From positions 4,678,001-4,742,000 of the forward strand of contig CM062208.1 in NCBI GenBank assembly GCA_031216445.1: a DNA stretch of 64,000 nucleotides, written 5' to 3'. Of this stretch, positions 24,443 to 37,290 are shown in pieces (positions within the stretch are counted from its first letter, which is position 1; each line of letters begins with the position of its first letter). This DNA comes from Lateolabrax maculatus. Taxonomy: Eukaryota; Chordata; Actinopteri; Acropomatiformes; Lateolabracidae. Position numbers and translations under genes: made by a program. Under the pieces are notes generated by a model, which made no database searches, was not told the DNA's origin, and saw only the letters and a list, made by a program, of their open reading frames with translations.

Positions 24443-27400
24443 ATGCCTTGGGAACAGAAAGCCATCCTCCTCTGTGTTTTGACGGTCTACATCACGTCAC
24501 TGGTGGTGGGTAAGTTGTCTCCTCAAGAAGGAGTGAAGGATTTTTTTTTTTTCTGCGTCACTTTTTTGATATGTTTTATGTAATAGTTCCAAACATGAGT
24601 GCAAAGATGCTTAAGTGAAACTGAAAATAATTGATTGATCTTTGTTATGTGTAGAGTCTGTGTAAAAATCCTCTCAGTACACAGTAATACTGCGATTACT
24701 TAACACTGCAAGAGTACTTACTGTAATACAGCCTTATGACACAATTCAAGTGTCAAAACAATTGAATTCACGAATAAAAACTATACATTTGACAGCACAA
24801 AGGTATAACTTTTGTAGTTTAAGCTGGACATCAAGAGTATTCTGTACTTTATGTGCCTTCATTCAACACAAAAGTTGAATACAAATTGCATCATATAAAT
24901 ACGCTGAAATCAGGACCTTATAATCTAATGGAAGACAACAAGATTGTATTTGTGTTCAAAGTTACATCATATTTTTTAATCACGATTAGTGTTTTTGAGT
25001 GTTTTTAAGAATAAATATCAGTAAATACTTGACAAAGAAATAAGTTGACTATAATGTATCCGTCACCCAATTGGTTATATTTCATTTGACATGTATATTT
25101 AAATGTGGGGAGTGTATACTATTGGAGACTATTGTGTGACCAGCACACAATGTTCAGGCCCTGTCGACACAACATTATGTCCCTCTAATCGACCAGGCGA
25201 AGAGCAAAGGCGGGAAGATGAAGAGTGTGCTGACCTCAACAACACCACGTGGACGGAGTACCGGCAGCAGAGAGCGAAGATGCAGGTTCAGTACCTGCTG
25301 CTGACGAGGAGAAACGTGGACTGTGCACACAAGTTCAACCAGGAGTCTCTCACCGAAACGCAGCAGCCCTCCTACTTCAACATCTCCCGCCCGACCAAGG
25401 TCATCATCCACGGGTACAGGTGAGGAGGAGACCCTAATACAATTCATTATATATAATTTACACATTATCATTAACCCCAGACACCAGCAGGTTTAATGTA
25501 ACTCCAGAGGAGGACAGGCTTTGTTCGTTGTGTGAACTTCATTTCCTGTTTTACTGTCCTGTCTTTGACGACGCATTGATGTACTTTTTAGTAAAAATTT
25601 CCTCCATTTACGTTGATTTCTTTTGATGACCATGAAAAACTTGGGTTATGCTTCAGGAAGGGAACTTTTTGTGTAGCAGAATTTATTTTGCCAGGTTCGG
25701 GAGAGAAACCAGAATATTTTGTCGAAGGCCGAGCTGTAACATACCTTGTAATTTTGCAGTGAAATGAAATGTTCCAACACTGCAACTGCAGCTGTACTTT
25801 CAGTGTCTTGTAAACCCATTGGGCAGTTTGTGTGCATGACGCGTAAATAAAAATCAATCAATGATCATCACCCTTAAATGCCCTGAAAGGTCCGATATGA
25901 AGTTTATGGTACAGCTACAACAGTTTTGGTTATTTCTCTTGACAGATTTCTATATTGCGTTTTTGTTTGTGCTCTTCTTACTGGTTCAAAGTGGGTGAGT
26001 GTTGTACTTTAATAAATAACAACTAAAGATGTTTTATTTTCCAAACTTTAACTTTGATTGTTGCTCATTTAATCCTGAATATCTTCTATATCTTATATAA
26101 ATATATCTATCTTATTTAATAAAAGTATCTTAAGATTTGAAATTATGTTTTCAGAGCCTGAACTTAACCTATTTTAATGGCTTAAACATTTATAGATGAG
26201 ACTGTGTGAAGTTCAGTAACATAAGTCAAGATGTGTCTAGAAGCACGTCCTCCCATCGAGTAAGAATAAGTATTTTTAGAAAAGACTGAACTTCTTATTG
26301 TTTACTTTTGACATAAGCGAAGCGTAATGTCTCCTTACAGTCTAGGGTTCATGGTCATGGTCTTAATTCAAACCAAACATCACAGGATAAAGGACGAATT
26401 TAAGAAATAGTTTGGGCTTCAGTCAAAGACTTTAAAATGGTCCAACTAATAATAACAGTAAGTTTAGGAAAACACTAAAAACTAAGTTAAAAAAGGTGGA
26501 TAGTGTGCATATTCATCCTCATTCAGGCGTGGGACAAAAACAGAACACAGTAGAAACATTAAACACTAAATAATATGATTCCCAATCTAGTAGTTTTTAT
26601 GCAGAGTGCCTTCATGGGCATCTGGAGGCTTCCACTAGAAGTCAGGACAATTTAAATTTGGGGGACACCAGATGTATTTTTTGTTAGTTTTTCTTAGACA
26701 TAATTGATCGTGAATGTTGACCTTTCATCCCTCCACCTTTCACTCCTCCCTTTCATCCCTCGCTTCATCCCACCATCCCTGACCCGACCCCGCTCCACTC
26801 TCCCCCCCGCAGTGCCATGGGCAGTAAGCCGTCCTGGGTGATGCAGCTGGCCCGGGCCCTGCTCAGGGCGCAGGATGTGAACGTGCTGGTGGTGGACTGG
26901 GTGTACGGCGCCTCCTTCGCCTACAACCTGGTGGTGGAGAATTACAAGGAGGTGGCTGTGCAGGTCTCTGTCCTCATCAACCAGCTGCAGGTAACATTTA
27001 TAATTTACTTAAATTTTTTTGAATTTTTTGGGGTTGATATAATTCTATTTTGAGACACTGCTTCAATTTTTATTGCTGATACGAGTAAATAATAACATAA
27101 CACAATATAGCTAATTAAGGTCCAATGAAATAGTTAATCTTTTATTTAAACAAGTTATCTCATTAAGATCAAGAGAACCTGTGAACAAAAACATACGTGC
27201 AGTTTTGGGAGGAATATGCACCACTAAAAATATGTTTTATATGTCTGTTGAGAAGTGATGTCTTAATTTTGCTCTTTAAATAAAACAAAGACGCAGTTTA
27301 ACACACAGTAAACACGTAGTTCCCACAGTAAAATAACAGTGACTATGGTTTGTGACTGTTTTGTCCAACAGACACACGGATGCAAACTGGAGTCCTTCCA

Positions 27401-30198
27401 CTTCATCGGGGTCAGTCTTGGGGCGCACGTCGCTGGTTTCGTTGGGACTCTTTTTGAGGGAAAGATAGGAAGAATCACAGGTAAGTATGGACACGTCGGT
27501 GCATAAGGAACGTACAAGTCTTTTCTGAGGACTGATCATTTCCCGACGTTGGGAAAAAGTTGACTTGGAAACACTGCTTGTAAAATCTGTGAAGGAAAAA
27601 ATCATTTATATGGCATAATTCAAAGATTTGTTGTGCTACAGCTGTGCTCCACCTCAGATTAAAGAATCATCCTCCTTTACTAGATGAATAACAAAACCGT
27701 GAATGCAGCTGCTGTAGGTGTTCATGCACAACATGAAGGTCTCCACAGCTCAGGAGTCTCTCACACAGCCTGAATGTGTTTCAGTGTGACCTTGGAAGAT
27801 TAGCGGGGCTCTTCAAAGGACAACAGCACTTTGATAAGAGCCACTCTGAAGCCCTTGTTCCCAGAACACACCACTCGACACAATACGCCACTGTTCGCTT
27901 GTTTATATCGGGTCTTTTTGTCTGAGTGGGGAGGCTGGTGCGAGTTTGAATGCAATCCAGAGGAGCCACAGAGGCTGACTGGAATTTTGTCATAACGGGA
28001 ACAAATTTGCTAAAATATATCTTTGAAGAGTCATCAGAGTGATCACAAAACCATCGCTTGATCAAAAACTGAGTTTTTAAGATTTCGCTCATGGCCATAG
28101 AGTGATTATCTATTTATTTTTACAACTTAAAAAGTTCAGGAACTACTAAATTTGAGAACTTCAAAACATCTCTGAGTGCATTTCTGTTTTCTTTCATCTT
28201 TCCTTTTCATCAAATTAAGAGCAAGTGACAGGAAAACAGAAAGTTTGGGTTAAGATATCAGCTTAGCATGCAGCAAGATGTCTACATAAAAAAACATAGC
28301 AGCTATGAGGAGGGGGAAGTTGTTTTTTCTCACATTACGCAGACCAGTCCTGCCAACTTCACCCCAGTAGTTGTGGTCCATTAACAAATACTAGATCAGC
28401 CACAGAGACTGTATTTAGGGTTCAACCTACGACCAAGAAACCGAAGAGGAGAATAAATTAAAAACCAAGTTCCTTAAAAAAGAAAAAGGAACCTGGTTGC
28501 TTGAGATTCTCAACTGTGAGAGCAGAGTGAGAGAGTTTTTATGTTCCAGTGATCCATACTTTGTTTTCATTCCTAGTTCATCCTGTTTTCAAACCAGGTT
28601 TTTACCTCCTTGTCGTCCAGGCCTCGACCCCGCGGGACCCATGTTTAAAGGAGCCGACACCTTTGACCGACTGGACCCCTCTGATGCTCAGTTTGTCGAT
28701 GCCATCCACACAGACTCTGACTGTAAGACAACTTACCAAAAAGCCTTAAAGTCATGCTAAATTCTTTAAAGAAGTTAAAGAGGAACAATGATATCGCACT
28801 TTACTGGGGCACAAAAAGTGTCCAGTCATTAAAGCTGGTGAGGAGAGATAAAAACACTTGTAAAGTCAACAAAAAGAGATGTTAAAGTGTGAGACTGTGC
28901 AACTTTTGAAAGAAGAAATAACACAAACTTCCTCTTTAAAATGAAATGTCTACTTGTGTTGTGGTTCAGACAAAGCAACACTGCAGCAACTAAATGTTGA
29001 GAGTATAATTGAGGTTTCCGTTCTGCATCAGATTTTGGTATTTCCATCCCCGTCGGTCATGTGGACTTCTTTCTAAACGGAGGAAAGGACCAGACCGGAT
29101 GTGCCCACTCCAGGTTTGCCTCCAGTAAGTTCAGCACTCAGTGAGTGAGCAGCTGCTTTTGGCCGTTTTGTCCTCTAAAGTATAACTCAGGCTACTTGCT
29201 TTTTCATCAAGAAGTTATGAATAAAATTCAAAAGATACATGAATAGATTTAACCCAGTTTTGCATGTTTTTCTAAACTCTAAATAACTATAATTTTGGAA
29301 ATGATAGCCTCCAGACATCTGGCTCCCTTAGTGTTTCTTTGTGTTGTCAGTTCTCGTCTACTTTCCAGTGTATGGTTATGTGATATGTGACCACATGAGG
29401 GCACTGCACGTCTACATGAGCGCGCTGGCAGGCTCGTGTCCGTTGGTGGGGATCCCGTGCAACAGCTATGAGGACTTCCTGAAGGGACACTGTGTGGACT
29501 GTGACGTCTTCAAGGGGACATGTCCAACTATAGGTAAGAAAACACCTGGAAGCTCCTCCAACTGAGCTGTGTTCGTGAACTGCTGTAATTTTCTTGTCTG
29601 CATAAACATAAAGGCTGTGATTGAATATGTTGAGCAGTAAAAACACATGCAGAGCTAAAAAGAGCTTATAAAATATGTTTTGTTATAAATTTAACTACCA
29701 AACAGTTTATACAAGTACAACTTTTATTTTATGGTTCCAGCTTCTCAAATGTGAGAATTTGCAGCTTTTCCTTTGAATTATTTTCATAATTTGAATGTAT
29801 TTTTAATAATATTGAGGTTTGGACTGTTGATTAGACTAAACAAGCATTGTGAAGGTGTTACGTTGGGCTCCAGGTCATTGTGACGGATTTTGAGACACAC
29901 ATTTTCTGCTACTTTAAACTTTGGTAAAACATTAGGCTATAATATACGTTTCTATTTCGATGGGGAGGGACGGACAGGATGAGTAACAATAAAAGAAGAA
30001 GAATATAAATCGGCAGCTTGTTTCGTTCTCTGTTAAGTCTCAGTATCACCAGTAGATATGGCAGCAGACCCCGTCACACGACAGCTTCTTATCATTTCAA
30101 CTCCTGATACACCAACACATGCTGATACAGTGACACAGTTAATGTACATGGAGCCTTTCTGAATTGTGACGTATGTACGGCAGGCCACACTCACTCAG

Positions 30199-30252
<54 letters not shown>

Positions 30253-32702
30253 TTATTAGAAAACAGTGGCATAGCCATGTCTCCAATTCCCAGAGAGCAG
30301 AAACTATTCCTCCTCACGTCTTCTTTGCCTCCTTTTTGCGGTGAGTGTTGAGAGAGAGGTTGTGTTTTAATCACAGCAAAGTTGAAAGAAAAACTTAATG
30401 AAAAGTCAACAGATCACCAACATCCTTGGGATTCATCCTCTGGGGACCATGAATCTCCGTACCACATTTTATGGCAATCCATAAAATATTTGTTGAGATA
30501 TTTCACTGTGAACCAAAGTGGAGCAGAGTTTGCATTAATTTGACAGAATACTGTTCCGGTTACTTTCTTTCTATACAGCCAATAACTTCTTTAAAAAAAA
30601 TATCAATACATTTAAAAACATGTTGGTGTTAGTTTTGACTAAAAAAAGGATAACTAAATGTGATTCCAGTTGGACTTTAAGGCATCAATGTTGCATCAAT
30701 GTCCCCGAAAATAGTCTGTTGTGTCATATCGATCATATCTGTAGGATAAGTTATTAATAGCATTAGTAAGATCAGTGTCTGACATCAAGTCCTCCATAAC
30801 AATGTCAGTGTTATTCCTACTTTGCAGTAATATTCATATTCCCACAGAAGCTTTCTGCGCAACAGCCTTTGAACTTAAACTGCTAATTAGTACTAATTAG
30901 TAACCTGCAATTTTAGTTTTTCATTTATTTTGCTTTGATGTCTGAAGACAGCTACTTAGTTAATGTGTCACATTGTGCCCTACTTTCATGTTTTTATAAA
31001 TGTTGAAGAAACATGTAGGTAAGTACTGAATACATGATTACCGCTGTGTTGTTGGTCCTCTGCTCAGCTCATCACATCCTGCTGGAGCTGGAGGTTTTTC
31101 CCCTGGATAAGAGCGCTGAGGTGCAGGTGACACTGAGGACTGAGAACCTGGGGAAAGAGAAGAGACTCAGGCTGTAGGTAGCACATCTCTAACCTCACAA
31201 GTTGACATTTCACCTTTCCAGAAGTGTAGCACAGCTCAGGGTAACAAAAAGGTTCTCACTGATACGGTTTGTGTTGGCAAACATATCAGATTGCACATTA
31301 TCAGAGCAACTGCTCAAAATTTTATATCTGAAACAATTAATCAGTTATATAAAGAGAAAATTATCCACAACTATTTTAAAAAACTACTGTTTTTCATTGA
31401 CTTAAGTGATAGTAAATTGAATCCGAAATTTTTGTTTTGTATTGTTGGTCAAACAAAACAAAAACAGTAATTTGAGGTGCTTTGTCACCATTTTCTGACA
31501 TTCAACCCTATAGACCAAATTATTTATTGATTAATCTAGAAATGTATTGGCAAATAAATCAATAAGAAAAAATAATTGTTCTGAATTGTATCTTCTGGCT
31601 TCCAAAAAATGTGTGCATGAAACGTATTTTATCATAAACTCAGTTACCAGTTTATTAGGTACACCTAAGTAAAACTAGTGCAGTTTAATACAACAATCCT
31701 GTAATAAATCATGAAACTGTTTCAGAGGTGTCGATTCAACTGTATGATCATCTTGAAGGGATTTAGTTTGTGGTGCTGTTGAACTGTATTGTGTGTTTCT
31801 ATCATTTTGTCCATCTCATTTATATCAATGAGTGTAGGTTAATAACAGAAACACAGGATTCATTGAAGGACTGTTGTATTAGACTGCATTAGATTTGTAT
31901 AGGTGTACCTAACAAAGTGGCACGTGAGTACGTACATGCAGTATACAGAGAGAGAGGACAAAAGGAATTCATGTTTCTGGAATTTCAAATAGTAGAAACA
32001 TAACAGGGATAAAGGATGAGGAGGGAAAACATAAAGTTGTTTGCTAATTGTCCATAATAAACTCGTTTAGTGAACAAAGGTCCAATTAAGGTATTCATTA
32101 GTCCACAATCCTTATTCCACCTGAACACAAACACTTCTACTGAACGTTCATATCAAAGCAGACCTTTTCTTACAGACTCCCTTTGTTCAGCACAGGTTGA
32201 CAGAAGCCACATCGCAGATCTAGTACTGTAATTTATTTATTTTTTCCAGAAAAGCTGAGCAGGCGGCCTCTATTTTTAGTGTAGAGGTACTGTATGCTCC
32301 ACTGTAACCAGCTGGACAGGTGCAGGATAATGATGTTGAGAGGGGAAACGGCTCACTTGAGTTCAGGAGGACTCTTTTTACTTTTTGTTTGTTTACTGCA
32401 AGATTGTATCAGTGAGTTGCTTACATTGCACATTTCACTTATTCTGCTACATTTTTGCAATATTAGCTGTATATATTTGTATTTTTTTAAAAAAACAAAA
32501 AAAAAGCAGAGGAAATATTTGTTGATTCAAAAAGAGTGAGAGGAAAAACATCAGGAGATGAAGCAGCTGGTCTGCCATAGTTTTATTAATTCTAGGTAAT
32601 AAACACAGAGGCCAATAACTGTCCACTGTGATGAATGTTGATTATCTAAAACTGTCTGTCTGGTCTTGTGTGGTTATGACAACATTATTATTTACGTGTA
32701 TG

Positions 32703-32745
<43 letters not shown>

Positions 32746-33840
32746 GCAGTCAGACACACACGACGGTGTACAGGATGGTGTTGTCTCACCCTGTCGCTCT
32801 GTGTGAGATCGACTCCATCGAGCTGAAGAACACCGGGGCTCTGTTCTACAGGCAGGGAGACATCCACGTCAAGTCTGTCTGTCTCTCCGAGTTCCCGTCT
32901 CTCAGGTACAGCACCTATCAGCCCACCTGAACACGACATGCGCACACATATTGTTCTGTCCTGCTGCCTCCTGGTAGATTTTATTCTTCTGTTTATTGTG
33001 AATCATTTACAGCTTCCAGGCCTGTTTCTGTTGAGCTGAAGATATTAAATATACAGGCTGCAGATCAGAAACACTCTCTCATTTTGTTCTTGTCTGCAGT
33101 GCTGACTGAAATACAGGTGCAATGGAAAGATGATTAAAGGGATATTAGGAAATTATCAATTATCTTTATTTTGTATCATTGTGCACCGCCTTCCCAAAAT
33201 CCAGACCGATTTAAACCTAAATGGACGGGATATTAACACATAGAAAAGACGATTCCTTGGTCAATCCATCTGTGAATATCACGCAAGACGAAAACTAGTG
33301 AATGTGAGGTCTGTGACAGGAAGAACTGCTTTTTACTTTTATACTTTGAGTACATTTCAGAGCCTGTACTTCTTCACTTTTACTTGAGTAAAGAAGTTGA
33401 ATCAGTCATTTTATACGCAAGCATCTGTACTTCTACTTGAGTAAAGAATGTGTGTAGGCTACTTTTGCCATCTCTGACAAAAAACAAGTTTGACTAGAAA
33501 TGTCCACAGAAAAAACCCCAATCTCCCCTGCAGCATTACTAACTCCTCTCCTGTCCACCAATGTGCTCAGTTGGTTCCAACACATTTGACAAAATATGTT
33601 ATATATCTGAAAACATTACAAGAAATACAAATATTAATATATATATATTATAATACATTGATGTAGAAGCTTCATCTGAGCTAAATTTAGTCTTTTTTTC
33701 CACTTCAAAGAAGAAGTGTCCATTTCATTTAAGTGTGTTTCTGTTTCAGGCGAGAGGAGCCGCTCTGTGTGATCAACATCCACATCAGACGAGGAGCTCC
33801 GTGGTCACATGACTTTGTGCAAGTGTGCGGCATCTTCTAA
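24443..33840 (+). CDS. pla1a: phospholipase A1 member A (phosphatidylserine-specific phospholipase A1)
   Basis: Exons 24443-24509, 25197-25419, 26813-26990, 27372-27480, 28621-28722, 29032-29124, 29369-29533, 30251-30340, 31068-31173, 32750-32905 and 33750-33840 join in phase to give 459 residues (human PLA1A is 456). It belongs to the pancreatic lipase family, is secreted, and releases sn-1 fatty acids from phosphatidylserine to make lysophosphatidylserine. The N-terminus is a signal peptide (about residues 1-23). The catalytic triad is Ser171 in GVSLGAH, Asp195 in GLDPAGP and His266 in CDHMRA. The lid loop between two cysteines is short (13 residues), typical of phospholipases rather than triglyceride lipases. 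A likely 5'UTR exon ends at 24369, before a 71-base intron. Two introns end in (GT)n tracts. The gene sits next to popdc2 and cox17 as in human 3q13.33. Confidence 0.95.
30201..30244 (+). repeat. (GT)22 microsatellite abutting the exon-8 acceptor of pla1a
   Basis: Twenty-two uninterrupted GT units end six bases before the exon at 30251 (tttcag). The tract replaces the usual polypyrimidine stretch. Confidence 0.9.
30400..30535. repeat. fish interspersed repeat fragment (ttcatcctctggggaccatgaat type)
   Basis: This contains gggattcatcctctgg and caatccataaaatatttgtt, features of a repeat common in teleost introns. A second, more diverged copy is at 61340-61475 in the window. It may be a LINE 3' fragment; the class is not certain. 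Confidence 0.5.
31470..31600. repeat. fragment of the GCTGCAACTAA-type MITE family
   Basis: The stretch tggtcaaacaaaac, ccattttctgacat, tagaccaaattattt and attgattaat resembles the internal part of this family. Both ends are degraded. Confidence 0.4.
31638..31929. mobile_element. MITE with TTAGGTACACCTA terminal inverted repeats
   Basis: The left end (cagtttattaggtacaccta, from about 31647) and the right end (taggtgtacctaacaaagtgg, near 31900-31920) are inverted copies with few mismatches. The similarity extends weakly outward to actca/gagt. The element is about 290 bp with no coding frame, so it is non-autonomous. It lies in a pla1a intron. Confidence 0.75.
32707..32744 (+). repeat. (GT)19 microsatellite abutting the exon-10 acceptor of pla1a
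   Basis: About nineteen GT units run up to tgcag at 32745-32749, directly before the exon at 32750. Confidence 0.9.
33330..33480. repeat. fish aagtactttactt-type repeat fragment
   Basis: This contains two copies of acttgagtaaagaa and the terminal phrase ttttgccatctctg, typical of the recurrent fish element. It lies in the last pla1a intron. Confidence 0.45.
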
Positions 33841-34296
33841 AGAAAGAGATCTACTCAAAAGACATTGAAAAAAAAACAAACACCCAGTGCATCTGCAGTG
33901 AAGTCCCCCATAGGTACCGACATGGAGTCAGTTTCACATTTTCACCACCTTGTTTCATGTTAAGAAAAAATGACCAGAGAGTAAAATCTCAGTTGGCGGA
34001 GCCAAAGAACCACATTTTATTCTGGAGAGGAGGCTAATATCATACAAACTATCACTCTACTACTAACTGACACAATGCAGACCAGTCATACTTTAGTTGG
34101 CTTATCCACTGATCTTCCAACATCACAACTGTCATGATCATGAATCAGTAAAAAAAATAGATCTATAGTACATTTTTATTTCTTGTTTCGAGAGTCTCAT
34201 CTTTTCTTATTCAGACCAGTGTCCTATGTGTTTCCTGACATGTAGTTTTAGTGTTGCTGAATGCTGCTGAACACAGTTTGTCTATTAAAGCCAAGC

Positions 34297-34302
34297 AATA
34301 AA
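34297..34302 (+). terminator. pla1a: pla1a polyadenylation signal AATAAA
   Basis: AATAAA lies about 460 bases after the pla1a stop. It is preceded by a weaker ATTAAA at about 34282. Confidence 0.6.
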
Positions 34303-35481
34303 CTGGTAACTGTGTTTTGCTTTTCTCTGTTGATGTTTGGAGGTTAAATAATTACATTACAGCATCGAAACTGTTGCTCATCAAAAACAAATTGGAAAAA
34401 CTGGCACTGGAAGAGTTCTTTGAATATATTTCTGTCAGCAAAGATTAGTATAAGAGGAGATTTTCTCAGCCACTAATGCTTAAATCATTTTTAGTATAAT
34501 CAGGGTGCTGTAAGCTTAGTCTTAAGTGGTTTTGTGACAGATATGACAGGAAGTAGACAGTCACAGAAAACAAACTACATTTTCACTGCACACAAAGAGC
34601 TTTATGAAGAGATCTTGGCCCCATGAAAATAAGTTGAAAACACAGACTTCTTCGTTTCAGAACCATCTCTCTATTAAAGTCAATAACAGACAAATAATGC
34701 AATTCACAGTATACACGTGTGTATTAAATACTCAATTAGTTACAAAAATAAAAAAACAGGCAATATATCACCCAAGAAGAAGTAAGAGGTCCTCCAGGTG
34801 AATTTGGCATCATGCTTTGAAAATCAGTATAAGCTCACCTCTTAGACAGCATACGTTTCTACACTGAACCAAGTCGTGGTGCATTCAGATAAATAAACAA
34901 AACGTGCCCAAGACAACAGGAAAGTGAAATGGAGAAAAATCTACACTGTACAAGTGTTCATACACAGGTCGGAAAGTGATGAAGTAACTCAAACTAAATG
35001 TTTTCCAGATGTTAGAAGGATGAAGAAATAAGCATGATTTTAAGCAGTTGTTCCACCTCTTATCAATTCTTAGTGACTTTTTAAAATTGATTGCTGACCA
35101 AATACATCCAAACCATTCAAAATCAGTCAGATCCAGAAAATGTTTAGTAACCTTACTTAGTTTAATCAATACTCTATATAAGCCATTTGCGTGAAAACTT
35201 AACAAAAATGTAACATTAAACCACGTGAAGTCAAGTCCAAATCAAACAAACACCTCTATCATCATATATATGTGAGATGAAAACCAAATTCATCTGTTTC
35301 AATACCACAGAATCCATTTTTATATCATAAAATAACATTTCAGACATTTCATGTGCTGGTAAGTAACAAGGTGAAGGCTGTCCCTCTGTCCTCAGTGCTC
35401 CGGTGCCTCTTCAGATGATGCTGTCATGATTTAAATCAAGGTTTGACTGATTGTTGATTGAGTCTATTAAATGTTGGGTAC

Positions 35482-35816
35482 TAGAGCTGGGCAATATATC
35501 CATATTACATCGATATCGTGATATGAGACTAGATATCATCTTAGATTTTCATATCTTAATTTCGTGATATGGCGTAAATGTTGTCTTTTCCTGGTTTTAA
35601 CGGCTGCATTACAGTAAAGTGGTGTAATTTTCTGCACTTACCAGACCTGCTTAGTCATTATAGCCACATTGCTGGTGATTATTTATCAAAAATCTCATTG
35701 TGTAAATACCAATAAGCACCAATAGTCATCCCTACAATATTTTCACAATTTCAATATCAAGGTATTTGGTCAAAAATGTTAATCATATTTGATGTTGTCC
35801 ATATCACCCAGCCCTA
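35482..35816. mobile_element. hAT-type MITE with 16-bp inverted ends and 8-bp target-site duplication
   Basis: The left end is tagagctgggcaatat and the right end reads tagggctgggtgatat on the other strand. The flanks ttgggtac (35474-35481) and ctgggtac (35817-35824) form a near-perfect 8-bp target-site duplication, as hAT elements make. The 335-bp body has no transposase frame. Confidence 0.8.
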
Positions 35817-37119
35817 CTGGGTACAGTATCTGCAAGTCAACATGTGTCTATCTGATATGAGCAACAGAAACACACAATATAAATGTTATTTTAACATTTT
35901 ATTGGTTCACTCAGTTGTTTTGTAAACGGCACCTTCATTGAAATGCTAAAATATCCATTAGTTTCACTTAAATTTAATAGATGTAATGGTTCCCCCAATT
36001 CTCTAAAGATCTAAAATATTTTTTTAGAGCCTCATGGTGCCTAAATGCTGCTCCAGAGGCTTTAAATAAAGAAACATCAGCCCTGAATATTGATTTTTAA
36101 AAGATATCAATAACTGCTGTCTCATCACTCAAACTGTAATTTAAATAGAGACAGTAAAGAGCACATGTCTGCATGTTCAGGACTGAAGATGTGAACTGAG
36201 GTGAGAACAGGGACAGGGAGCGAGGAGGAGACGGTGTCATAACAAGTGACATGTGACACATTCATACTGCTACGCTGTAAATAATGTCGTGTTTCCAGGA
36301 GAGACTGTTCTCACAGTTTGGGAGTGTCGGTGGGAGCCAGCGGCGCTCTGCCCCTCTGGAATCGAGGTGGTCGATTCCCGTCACTATCACCTCCTGCAGA
36401 GTCAACACCGAAGCTTCAGTTAGGAACATCATGATCACACAGCAAACTCACAGTGTTTTTCCTACTTACACCCTGATCACGTGGCAGACATAGAAAACAG
36501 TTTGTGCTCCAAACTACGGTGAAACTGCAATATGTGGCAAATCAATAGATACTTTTATTTGCTTATTTTTCGCAAGATTTTGTAATGTAAAGGTTAGAAA
36601 CAAAGCTTATTGGTTAGTTAAATGTATGAAACCATACAACAAAATATGTTTAAAAATGTTATAATTTGATTAAATACTAATATATTTAAGAATATTCATA
36701 AAGTAAGCAAACATTTCAACTGAAATCTAAAGATTTAAAAAGTATTACAACTTTTTGACTTAAGTGTCCTTAAGGTTCAGGTAGAAACGCAGGAGCAGCC
36801 TTAGAGCTGTTTATCTTTGTCACTCCACAGTCAACCCTGTGCATGCTTACAAAGAGTCAGAAACCACACACAGAACATCGGCTTTATAAAGTGTTGAATG
36901 TTGGTACAAATGCAAAGCTCTACAAAGACACCATTGCTCTTTAATTCTGAGGGACTGATGCCAAATCCAGACAACAATATTTGATATATTTTAAAATATT
37001 GTCCCCTGAAATTTCTCTGTCACTGCTGATAATTTTAATTTGTATATCCAAGAATGTAGTCGGGACATATTAGGGAAAGTTCTGGATTCATGTTTTGCGT
37101 ATTGGAGACGTTTGTTGCC

Positions 37120-37290
37120 ATTTTCAGTAAAAGTACCAATATATTAATGTAAAAATCCTCCATTATAAGTAAATGTAGAGAGAAAATAGAAAGAAATATT
37201 CTACTAAATATAATAATATATAAATAAATATATATAATGTAAAACTGTATTTACGTGAAGTACTTATAAACGTAAGTAGTTTTCCACCAC
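37120..37290. repeat. fish aagtactttactt-type repeat fragment
   Basis: The text aaaagtaccaatat, aaaaatcctccattataagta and gtagttttccaccactgg is characteristic of the recurring fish element. The element is degraded. Confidence 0.4.
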
